A stretch of DNA of 5,205 nucleotides, taken from the NCBI GenBank assembly GCA_947623215.1, contig CANQGN010000115.1, positions 1 through 5,205 on the forward strand, written 5' to 3'. Of this stretch, positions 1 through 5,205 are shown in pieces. This DNA comes from an uncultured Clostridia bacterium (GTDB lineage: Bacteria; Bacillota; Clostridia; Oscillospirales; Acutalibacteraceae). A program made the translations under genes and the position numbers. The notes under the pieces were generated by a model. That model saw only the letters and a program-made list of their open reading frames with translations, searched no databases and had not been told where the DNA came from. The stretch's first letter is position 1. Every line of letters starts with the position of its first letter.

Positions 1-1
1 T

Positions 2-1549
2 TCCGGCTTTGACCTGCCCCCCAAAGCCTGCCCCAATTGCGGCGAGGCGCTCTCGCGCGACGGGCACGATATTCCCTTTGAGACCTTTTTGGGCTTTAAG
101 GGCGACAAGGTGCCGGATATAGACTTAAACTTTGCCGGAGAAGTGCAGTCGCAGGTGCACAAATACACCGAGACGCTCTTCGGCAGCCAAAACGTGTTTA
201 AGGCGGGCACCATTAGTGGCATTGCCGAAAAAACCGCCTACGGTTACGTAAAAAAATACGCCGAACAGCACGAGGTGATTTATAACAAGGCCGAGCTTAC
301 CCGGCTGGCCAAGGGGTGCGAAGGGGTAAAGCGCACCACCGGCCAGCACCCGGGCGGCATGGTGGTGGTGCCGGCCGACCATGAAATTTACGATTTTTGC
401 CCCATTCAACACCCGGCCAACGACGTGAATTCCGACACCCGCACCACCCATTTTGATTTTGGTTCCATGCACGACCTGCTCTTAAAACTGGACGAGCTGG
501 GTCACGACGTACCCACCATTTATAAGTATTTGGAAGACAATACCGGCTTGCCCGTAAGCGACGTGCCCATGAGCGACCCGGCGGTGATGAGCCTCTTCCA
601 TTCGCCGGAGGCGCTGGGGGTCACGGCAGAGGAGATTGGCTGCCCGGTGGGCACGCTCTCTCTGCCGGAGCTCGGCACCCCCTTTGTGGTGCAAATGATT
701 GTAGACTCCAACCCCACCACCTTCTCTGACCTGCTGCAAATCTCCGGCCTGTCGCACGGCACAGACGTGTGGCTGGGCAACGCGCAGGACTTAATTGCCC
801 AGCGGGTGTGCACCATTTCAGAGGTTATCGGCACCCGCGACAGCATTATGGTTTACTTAATCCATAAGGGGCTGGAACCCCAAATGGCCTTTAAAATTAT
901 GGAAATTGTGCGCAAGGGCAAGGCCGCAAAGCAATTGACGGAAGAGCACGTGCGGGCTATGAAAGAGCACGGCGTGCCGGGGTGGTATATTGACTCCTGC
1001 TATAAAATTCAGTACATGTTCCCCAAGGCCCACGCGGCGGCCTATATGATTGCCGCCCTGCGGCTGGGCTGGTACAAGGTGCACCACCCGCTGGCCTACT
1101 ACGCCGCCTACTTTACCGTGCGGGGCGAAGACTGCGACGCCGCTGTTATTACCACCGGGCTTACGGGCGTACAGCGCGCCATGCGCGCGCTGGAGCAAAA
1201 AGAACGCGCCAAAGAAATTACCGACAAAGAGCGCAAAAACTACGTGGCGCTGCAAATTGTAAACGAGGCCATGCTGCGCGGGGTGGAGTTTTTACCTATA
1301 GACCTTTACCGTTCCGCCGCCGTGCGCTACCAGTTAGAGGAGGGGAAAATTCGCCTGCCCTTCTGCTCTATGCAGGGGGTGGGGGACGCAGCCGCCGAAA
1401 GCATTGCCGCCGCCGCCAAAGAGGGCGAGTTCCTCTCTTACGAAGATTTGCAAAACCGCACCGGCATTTCTAAAACCGTGGTAGAAACGCTGGAGAGCAT
1501 GGGCGCCCTAAACGGCCTGCCCAAAAGTATGCAGCTGAGTTTCTTTTAG
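2..1549 (+). CDS. polC: DNA polymerase III PolC-type alpha subunit, C-terminal part (5' truncated by window edge)
   Basis: This is the replicative DNA polymerase of low-GC Gram-positive type bacteria, which extends primers at the replication fork in the cytoplasm. The reading frame is open from base 2, before the first possible start codon, so the gene enters from the left. 515 residues are visible; the full family is usually about 1,400, so the OB, PHP and 3'-5' exonuclease parts lie outside. Residues 10-14 (CPNCG) are one half of the PolC zinc-binding site. Next comes the palm with PDIDLNF (D39, D41), and the third catalytic aspartate is D164 in LLKLDELGHD. The fingers region includes FSDLLQISGLSHGTDVWLG, followed by FPKAHAAAY and a C-terminal helix-hairpin-helix-like segment. 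The protein ends in QLSFF (Q511-F515), which resembles the beta-clamp-binding motif QL[SD]LF at the PolC C-terminus. Nothing looks broken. Identity is near certain from these motifs. Confidence 0.97.
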   Translation, partial: SGFDLPPKACPNCGEALSRDGHDIPFETFLGFKGDKVPDIDLNFAGEVQSQVHKYTETLFGSQNVFKAGTISGIAEKTAYGYVKKYAEQHEVIYNKAELTRLAKGCEGVKRTTGQHPGGMVVVPADHEIYDFCPIQHPANDVNSDTRTTHFDFGSMHDLLLKLDELGHDVPTIYKYLEDNTGLPVSDVPMSDPAVMSLFHSPEALGVTAEEIGCPVGTLSLPELGTPFVVQMIVDSNPTTFSDLLQISGLSHGTDVWLGNAQDLIAQRVCTISEVIGTRDSIMVYLIHKGLEPQMAFKIMEIVRKGKAAKQLTEEHVRAMKEHGVPGWYIDSCYKIQYMFPKAHAAAYMIAALRLGWYKVHHPLAYYAAYFTVRGEDCDAAVITTGLTGVQRAMRALEQKERAKEITDKERKNYVALQIVNEAMLRGVEFLPIDLYRSAAVRYQLEEGKIRLPFCSMQGVGDAAAESIAAAAKEGEFLSYEDLQNRTGISKTVVETLESMGALNGLPKSMQLSFF

Positions 1550-1581
1550 CGCTTAGCTGTGTTTAAGGTTCGTACCGATTC

Positions 1582-1590
1582 AAGAGGTGA
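1582..1590 (+). promoter_or_regulatory. Ribosome binding site that fixes the start of the dockerin protein
   Basis: AAGAGGTGA lies 7 bases before the ATG at 1598. The open frame extends upstream to a GTG at 1559, but that codon has no good Shine-Dalgarno sequence and would put 13 polar residues ahead of a clean signal peptide. The ATG at 1598 is therefore the better start. Confidence 0.85.
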
Positions 1591-1597
1591 AACATCC

Positions 1598-3388
1598 ATG
1601 AAATGCAAACTGACCCTTCGTTTTTTAGCGGCGGCGCTGGCGCTTTTGCTGCTGCCCGCCCTTGCCCCCGGCTACGGCGGGCATACCGCCCGGGCAGACG
1701 CGCTGGAAGACCGCCTGCTCGGCACCGTTTCGGCCCAGTATGAGTCAAACGGCGACCCGGGCTCTATTTCGGGCGGCGAGGGCGATTTGGGCGGCGCTTC
1801 TTACGGCGCTTACCAGTTCCCCGCCAATTTTGACGGCCCCCTTACCTTTGCCCGCTGGTGCGTTTCGTCCGGCCGGGGCAAAACAGAAGGCAACCGCTTA
1901 ATTGCCGCCTACGAGCAAGACGGCAACCGCTTCGGCAGCCATTTTAACGCCGCCTGGAAGGCGCTGGCGGCCGAAGACAAAAGCGGCTTTTTAACCCTAC
2001 AGCGGCTTTACACCAAAACGCAGTATTACGACAAGGCCGTAACGGCGCTGCAAACCTATTTTTCGCTGGATATTTCTCTTTACGGCATCGCCTTTAAAAA
2101 CGCCGTGTGGTCGCGCACGGTGCAGCACGGGCTGGGGTCGTTCACGAATCGCAACGGCTTTTTAGGGCTGCTGCGCCGGGTAGACGAAGCCCTGCCGGGA
2201 GGGCTGACCGGCACGCCGGAAAAAGAGCTGATTCTCGCCATTTACGAAGAAAGCGGCAAGGTGGTTACCACCGGCACCAACAAAATTACCGCCGCCGCGG
2301 CGGGCGGCAACGCCTGGATTGTGCGCAAATATGGGTTAGAGGGCAAATACTTAAAATACTACAGCGGCAATTCCGCCGCCGTGCAGGCGGGGGTTTACCT
2401 GCGGCTGCGGGTAAACGAACCGGCCGATTTGCTGGACATGTTAGAGGAATACGGCGGCTTTTCCGCCCCCACCGACCACGGGCAAATCACCCCCACCTTG
2501 CAGCTCGACCGGCTGGTGCTCACTACCTGCGATACCCTGCGGGGTTTTTCGGCCGGAACCAACACTACGGTGCAGATTTCCGCCCAAAAGCACGTGGGCG
2601 GCAGCTCGGTAGGGCTAACCCCCAAGGCCACGGTAGCGACCGGCCGCACGCCGGTAAACGCCACGCTGCGCTTGACCGCGGCGGTGGATTTTACCGCCTT
2701 TGACGAGCTGACCTTTTCGGTATATATTCCCGTCGCCCAAAAGGGGAGTGAAAGCCGCCTGCAAATTTACGGCCGCAGCGGGCAGGCCACCGCGTTTACG
2801 CTGCGGGTGGCGCTAAAAGGGCTGGCCGCCGGGTGGCACCGGTTAAGCCTCGCCCTGCCGGAAGTAGACGGCACGCTGCCGGTTGACCGGCTGGCCTTCT
2901 CTTGCGCCGCGCTGGACGCCGGTTACCCCGGCAAAACCTTTTTGCTTGACCAAATTTGCGCCGTGAGTCACAATCCCGGTAAGGCTTACCAAACCGGCCG
3001 GGTAAAGGCAGACGCCTTAAACTGCCGCGCCGAACCCACTACCGACGCTACCTCCTTTGGCACCTTCCCCCAAAACGCCACGGTAACCGTGCTGGGCGAA
3101 GGGTTAGGCGGCTGGTACTACTGCGTGGGCAAAGAGGCAGACGGTACCGCCATGGCTGGTTGGTGCAGCGGCGACTACCTGACTTTGTCGGCTTATGAAG
3201 TACACACCGGCGACTTAACCGGCGACGGCAAGGTAAACGCCGCCGACGCCCTGCTGGCCCTGCGCGCCGCCGTGGGCAAGGCCACCCTTTCGGCCGCAGA
3301 GCGGAAAACGGGCGATTTAGACCGCGACGGCAAGGTAAACGCCACCGACGCGCTGTATATGTTGCGGGTGGCCGTGGGCAAACTGTAA
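1598..3388 (+). CDS. Secreted multidomain protein: lysozyme-like (putative wall hydrolase) domain, beta-rich module, SH3b, type I-like dockerin
   Basis: This is a 596-residue exported protein. Residues 1-33 form a signal peptide: K2/K4/R8, a hydrophobic core of Ala/Leu, and a likely cleavage after the ARA at 31-33. Residues 34 to about 290 contain YESNGDPG (48-55), GGASYGAYQF (65-74), a run of W/F/Y-rich helices and VWSRTVQHG (170-178). From memory this pattern resembles the lysozyme-like domain of phage virion and VgrG-related proteins, and E49 is a plausible catalytic acid, so peptidoglycan cleavage is inferred, not shown. Residues about 303-460 are beta-rich and unrecognised; a carbohydrate-binding-like sandwich is possible. 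Residues about 468-530 are a bacterial SH3 domain (ALNCRAEPTTD, then GWYYC and GWCSGDYL), usually a cell-wall binding module. Residues 538-594 are two dockerin repeats. The gene starts 48 bases after polC and ends 21 bases before the membrane-protein gene, with no terminator seen on either side. The architecture is confident; the enzymatic activity is not. Confidence 0.85.
   Translation: MKCKLTLRFLAAALALLLLPALAPGYGGHTARADALEDRLLGTVSAQYESNGDPGSISGGEGDLGGASYGAYQFPANFDGPLTFARWCVSSGRGKTEGNRLIAAYEQDGNRFGSHFNAAWKALAAEDKSGFLTLQRLYTKTQYYDKAVTALQTYFSLDISLYGIAFKNAVWSRTVQHGLGSFTNRNGFLGLLRRVDEALPGGLTGTPEKELILAIYEESGKVVTTGTNKITAAAAGGNAWIVRKYGLEGKYLKYYSGNSAAVQAGVYLRLRVNEPADLLDMLEEYGGFSAPTDHGQITPTLQLDRLVLTTCDTLRGFSAGTNTTVQISAQKHVGGSSVGLTPKATVATGRTPVNATLRLTAAVDFTAFDELTFSVYIPVAQKGSESRLQIYGRSGQATAFTLRVALKGLAAGWHRLSLALPEVDGTLPVDRLAFSCAALDAGYPGKTFLLDQICAVSHNPGKAYQTGRVKADALNCRAEPTTDATSFGTFPQNATVTVLGEGLGGWYYCVGKEADGTAMAGWCSGDYLTLSAYEVHTGDLTGDGKVNAADALLALRAAVGKATLSAAERKTGDLDRDGKVNATDALYMLRVAVGKL
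3209..3379 (+). repeat. Duplicated calcium-binding segments of a dockerin domain (34-residue period)
   Basis: Two 23-residue segments at protein residues 538-560 and 572-594 share the pattern GDLxxDGKVNAxDALxxLRxAVG. Loop positions 1, 3, 5, 9 and 12 are D539, T541, D543, N547, D550 in the first copy and D573, D575, D577, N581, D584 in the second, which is the EF-hand-like calcium loop of type I dockerins. The residues at positions 10/11, known in dockerins to affect cohesin choice, are A-A and A-T. At DNA level an exact 20-base match occurs at 3222-3241 and 3324-3343, spaced 102 bases (34 codons) apart. This is an internal duplication and not a mobile repeat. In known systems, dockerins dock onto cohesin modules of scaffoldins or surface proteins; no cohesin is in this window. 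Confidence 0.92.
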
Positions 3389-3409
3389 CCAAAAGGGGTT
3401 GAGCAAGCC

Positions 3410-4564
3410 ATGGGAAAACTGAGTTGGAAAACCTGCCTGCAAGTGGGCGTTACGCTCTTTTTGCTGTATATTGCCATAGACCGCTGGCGGGCGGTGGTGG
3501 CGCTGTTTGAGCTGCTGCTTGGCGCCTGCACGCCGCTGCTCATCGGCCTTTCGCTGGCCTATGTTGTGAATATTTTAATGAGTCGGTACGAGCGTTGGTT
3601 TTTTCCCCATGCCGGGGCGGGCAGCGCCCTTGCCCGGCTGCGCCGCCCGGTGTGCATGGCCGCCGCGCTGCTTAGTCTCGTCGCGCTGCTCTCCCTTGTT
3701 ATTTGGCTGGTGGTGCCGGAGCTGATTTCCTGCGTAAGCCTGCTCATTTCTGAAATTCCCAAGGCCCTGCAGCGGCTGGTGCAAAGCGAATGGCTGGCCC
3801 GGCTGCTGCCGGCCGATATTACCCGCCGCCTCTTGGCGGTAGACTGGAGCGCCACGGTAGAAAAGCTGGTAGAAGTGGTAACCAGCGGCATCGGCAGCGC
3901 GCTCAATACCGTCATTTCCGCCGTTACCACCGTGTTTTCTACCGTGGTTACGGTGGTGCTCAGCGTGGTGTTTGCCGTTTCGTTTTTGCTGGCAAAAGAA
4001 ACGCTGCTGCGCCAAACCCGGCGGCTGCTCCACCACTATTTGCCCGCCCGGGCAGAGGGGCGGGTGCTCCACGCCCTCACCGTGCTGAACGACTGTTTTC
4101 ACCGCTTTATTGTGGGCCAGTGCACCGAGGCGCTGATTCTCGGCTGCCTGTGCACCGGCGGCATGTTGCTCTTCCGCCTGCCCTACGCCGCCATGATTGG
4201 CGCCTTTATTGGCTTTACCGCCCTAATTCCGGTGGCGGGGGCTTACATTGGCGCTTTTACCGGGGCTATTATGATAGTAACCGCCTCGCCCGTAAAAGCG
4301 CTGCTCTTTTTGGTGTTTATTGTGGTGCTGCAGCAGTTAGAGGGCAATTTGATTTACCCCCGCGTGGTGGGGCGTTCCATCGGCCTGCCCTCTTACATTG
4401 TGCTGGCCGCGGTGCTGGTGGGCGGCGGGCTGTTTGGGGTGCCGGGTATGCTGTTTGGCGTGCCGACTGCCGCCGCCCTTTACCGGCTGCTGCGTGAAAA
4501 CTTGCAAAAGCGCGAGGCCAAAGAAGCGGCTGCACAGAAAAGCGAAGGGGAGGGGCTGGTATGA
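3410..4564 (+). CDS. AI-2E family (UPF0118) multi-pass membrane protein, putative permease
   Basis: This is a 384-residue integral membrane protein, about the usual length for the family. Hydrophobic segments lie at roughly residues 10-22, 36-57, 82-103, 160-195, 234-256, 260-291, 297-309 and 328-358. A hydrophilic stretch at about 104-158 holds amphipathic helices, and the C-terminal tail is charged (R362-E381). Family hallmarks are the N-terminal PLLIGLSLAYVVN (42-54), GFTALIPVAGAYIGA (268-282), the LEGNLIYPRVVGRSIGLP block (310-327), and the final GLFGVPGMLFGVPTAA (340-355). Family members are named for AI-2 export but include other proposed substrates such as Na+/H+ exchange, so the cargo here is unknown. 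AAAAGGGG at 3391-3398 is the ribosome binding site, about 11 bases before the ATG. The gene follows the dockerin gene by 21 bases and overlaps the cupin gene by 4, which suggests co-transcription and translational coupling with the latter. Confidence 0.92.
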   Translation: MGKLSWKTCLQVGVTLFLLYIAIDRWRAVVALFELLLGACTPLLIGLSLAYVVNILMSRYERWFFPHAGAGSALARLRRPVCMAAALLSLVALLSLVIWLVVPELISCVSLLISEIPKALQRLVQSEWLARLLPADITRRLLAVDWSATVEKLVEVVTSGIGSALNTVISAVTTVFSTVVTVVLSVVFAVSFLLAKETLLRQTRRLLHHYLPARAEGRVLHALTVLNDCFHRFIVGQCTEALILGCLCTGGMLLFRLPYAAMIGAFIGFTALIPVAGAYIGAFTGAIMIVTASPVKALLFLVFIVVLQQLEGNLIYPRVVGRSIGLPSYIVLAAVLVGGGLFGVPGMLFGVPTAAALYRLLRENLQKREAKEAAAQKSEGEGLV

Positions 4565-4926
4565 CGAACTATCCGCCGCCCCTGCTGCGGGGGGAGGAAA
4601 TCCCCTCGGTATTGCAGCCCGCCTGCCACGGCGGCGCGGGCAGCCTTACCGGTACCCCCTTTTTGGGGGCGCTTACCGGGCGCACCCTTGCCTTTGCGCA
4701 AGACGCGCTGCTGCCGGCCGGGGCCTCCATTGGCTGCCACACCCACCACACAAACGAAGAATTTTACTACCTGCTGGCCGGGCAGGGGGAATTAACCTTT
4801 GACGGCGAGCGGTTTGCCGTGCAGGCAGGCGACTTTTGCTTTTGCCCCGTCGGCCACAGCCACGGCCTGCTTGCGGTAGAGGATTGCCGCCTGCTTATTG
4901 TGGGCGGCGCGGCGATTGAGGATTGA
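4561..4926 (+). CDS. Small single-domain cupin protein
   Basis: This is a 121-residue cytosolic protein with one conserved cupin barrel. Motif 1, G(X)5HXH(X)4E(X)6G, fits exactly at G54, H60, H62, E67 and G74. Motif 2, G(X)5PXG(X)2H(X)3N, fits at G90, P96, G98 and H101, with Ala 105 where Asn is usual. H60, H62, E67 and H101 are the expected metal ligands. Small cupins of this kind include sugar-phosphate isomerases, dioxygenases and ligand-sensing proteins, and nothing here decides between them; no DNA-binding domain is present. The start codon sits in an ATGA overlap with the upstream gene's stop, with the purine-rich GAAGGGGAGGGG at 4544-4555 as ribosome binding site, so translation is probably coupled to the membrane protein. 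A functional link with that protein is an inference from the overlap only. Confidence 0.9.
   Translation: MTNYPPPLLRGEEIPSVLQPACHGGAGSLTGTPFLGALTGRTLAFAQDALLPAGASIGCHTHHTNEEFYYLLAGQGELTFDGERFAVQAGDFCFCPVGHSHGLLAVEDCRLLIVGGAAIED
4649..4679 (+). other. Strong intragenic inverted repeat (possible RNA hairpin) early in the cupin gene
   Basis: CCCCCTTTTTGGGGG at 4655-4669 is a perfect 5-bp G:C stem with a T5 loop. It is flanked by CCGGTA (4649-4654) and TACCGG (4674-4679), which can extend the stem by 6 bp past a 4-base bulge (4670-4673). No U-tract follows, so it is not a canonical terminator. It encodes the LTGTPFLGALTG stretch (residues 29-40). It may affect mRNA folding or be a by-product of coding in GC-rich DNA. 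Confidence 0.5.
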
Positions 4927-4937
4927 CACAGCCGCCC
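4902..4937. repeat. Inverted repeat spanning the cupin stop codon and the glmS -35 element
   Basis: GGGCGGC (4902-4908) and GCCGCCC (4931-4937) are perfect 7-base arms, extendable by a T:A pair, around a 22-base loop that contains the cupin stop and the TTGACA. No T-run follows on the + strand, so an intrinsic terminator is not supported. Short GC-rich arms like these can arise by chance in this composition. Confidence 0.35.
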
Positions 4938-4951
4938 AAAAATGCTAAACT
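4923..4951 (+). promoter_or_regulatory. Sigma-A type promoter for glmS with extended -10
   Basis: TTGACA (4923-4928, perfect -35) is followed after 17 bases by TAAACT (4946-4951, 4 of 6 to TATAAT). The -10 is preceded by TGC (4943-4945), giving the TGn extended -10 motif. Transcription would start near 4958. The cupin stop codon TGA (4924-4926) is inside the -35. The region turns AT-rich here, unlike the coding DNA around it. This promoter would give glmS its own transcript, separate from the upstream cluster. Confidence 0.8.
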
Positions 4952-4957
4952 GGTACA

Positions 4958-5026
4958 AACTGAATAGTTCCTCCATTGGAATGGTTTTCTCCCTTTGGTT
5001 CTATACTTACAACGAGGTGATACGCC
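4958..5026 (+). promoter_or_regulatory. Short glmS 5' leader with a CCATT/AATGG dyad and strong RBS; no ribozyme
   Basis: About 69 bases lie between the predicted transcription start and the glmS ATG. CCATTGGAATGG at 4973-4984 is a perfect dyad (5-base arms, 2-base centre), roughly 15-26 bases downstream of the start, where a repressor operator could sit. GAGGTGAT at 5014-5021, 5 bases before the ATG, is a strong ribosome binding site. The leader is too short for the glmS ribozyme and none of its core could be recognised. Confidence 0.5.
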
Positions 5027-5205
5027 ATGTGCGGAATAGTAGGATATGTAGGAAAAGAAGAAGTCGCGCCCATTTTGCTGGACGGTTTGGCGCGTTTGGA
5101 ATATCGCGGATATGACTCTGCCGGCATCGCCTGCATGGAGCAGGGCAAAATTCGGGTAGAAAAGGCCAAGGGTCGCCTGCAAGTGCTGCGCGACATGGTG
5201 CAAGA
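5027..5205 (+). CDS. glmS: Glutamine--fructose-6-phosphate aminotransferase (isomerizing), N-terminus only (3' truncated by window edge)
   Basis: This enzyme makes glucosamine-6-phosphate from fructose-6-phosphate and glutamine, the first committed step to UDP-GlcNAc, and so to peptidoglycan. Only 59 residues of about 600 are visible, all within the N-terminal class II glutamine amidotransferase domain. The protein begins MCGIVGYVG; Cys2 is the nucleophile exposed when Met1 is removed, which fixes the start codon. LEYRGYDSAGIA (24-35) is the second hallmark of the family. The strong ribosome binding site at 5014-5021 agrees with this start. The first dozen codons are AT-rich (gga, ata, gta, tat, aaa) compared with the neighbouring genes, which would keep the translation start unstructured. 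The sugar isomerase domains lie outside the window. Other class II amidotransferases such as PurF also start with Cys, but EYRGYDSAG is GlmS-specific in practice. Confidence 0.96.
   Translation, partial: MCGIVGYVGKEEVAPILLDGLARLEYRGYDSAGIACMEQGKIRVEKAKGRLQVLRDMVQ

Noticed and set aside
1559..1597. GTG start 13 codons upstream for the dockerin protein
   Set aside because: It has no good ribosome binding site, and it would put polar residues in front of a well-formed signal peptide; the ATG at 1598 has AAGAGGTGA at the right distance.
1550..1597. Terminator or promoter between polC and the dockerin gene
   Set aside because: No stem followed by a T-run and no convincing -35/-10 pair; only a small AGCGCT palindrome at 1548-1553.
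2107..2703. Open + strand frame of 198 codons inside the dockerin gene
   Set aside because: Arg/Gly/Ala-rich composition with no motifs, fully inside a gene with clear domains; an overlap artefact of GC-rich DNA.
3575..4102. Open - strand frame of 175 codons opposite the AI-2E gene
   Set aside because: Low-complexity His/Gly/Gln-rich translation typical of the antisense of hydrophobic codons; no ribosome binding site or motif supports it.
3790..4497. Open + strand frame of 235 codons inside the AI-2E gene
   Set aside because: It shows Arg/Ala/Gly/Pro-rich shadow translation, while the AI-2E frame has all family motifs.
5002..5007. TATACT as an alternative -10 for glmS
   Set aside because: It matches the -10 well, but no -35 lies at 16-18 bases (nearest TTGGAA at 4976 is 20 away), and the start would fall at the ribosome binding site. 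The 4923-4951 promoter is better.
4927..5026. glmS ribozyme
   Set aside because: The interval is too short and no core sequence was recognised.
1..5205. CRISPR array, insertion sequence, tRNA or integration site
   Set aside because: No regularly spaced repeats, transposase motifs, tRNA-like segments or terminal inverted repeats were seen; the window is nearly all ordinary coding sequence.

Overview
The window reads as chromosomal DNA of a GC-rich Gram-positive bacterium of the Clostridia. A gut Oscillospiraceae/Ruminococcaceae-type organism fits best. Three things support this: a PolC-type replicative polymerase, which is a Firmicutes-type enzyme; a secreted protein ending in a type I dockerin-like repeat pair; and an AI-2E/UPF0118-type membrane protein with a typical Firmicutes look. 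The species cannot be read from the sequence. Coding sequence is visibly GC-rich with C/G-ending codons (GC was not counted).

Layout, all on the + strand and tightly packed: (1) 2-1549, the C-terminal third of polC, cut by the left edge; (2) 1598-3388, a secreted 596-residue protein made of a signal peptide, a lysozyme-like cell-wall hydrolase candidate domain, an unrecognised beta-rich module, a bacterial SH3 domain and a dockerin; (3) 3410-4564, an AI-2E family multi-pass membrane protein; (4) 4561-4926, a small single-domain cupin that overlaps gene 3 by 4 bases (ATGA); (5) 5027 to the right edge, the N-terminus of glmS. Gaps between genes are 48, 21, -4 and 100 bases, so genes 2-4 probably share a transcript, possibly reading through from polC. 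No stretch longer than 300 bases lacks a gene.

The only clear promoter is a near-consensus sigma-A promoter with an extended -10 (4923-4951). Its -35 contains the cupin stop codon, and it drives glmS with a leader of about 70 bases. That leader is too short for the glmS ribozyme often found in Firmicutes, but it carries a perfect CCATT/AATGG dyad.

Functionally, polC is replication housekeeping and glmS makes glucosamine-6-phosphate for peptidoglycan. The secreted protein probably acts on, or is displayed at, the cell wall. No mobile element, CRISPR array, tRNA or rRNA was seen. The most unusual object is the dockerin-bearing, SH3-containing putative wall hydrolase. I did not find evidence for a wholly new multi-gene system.
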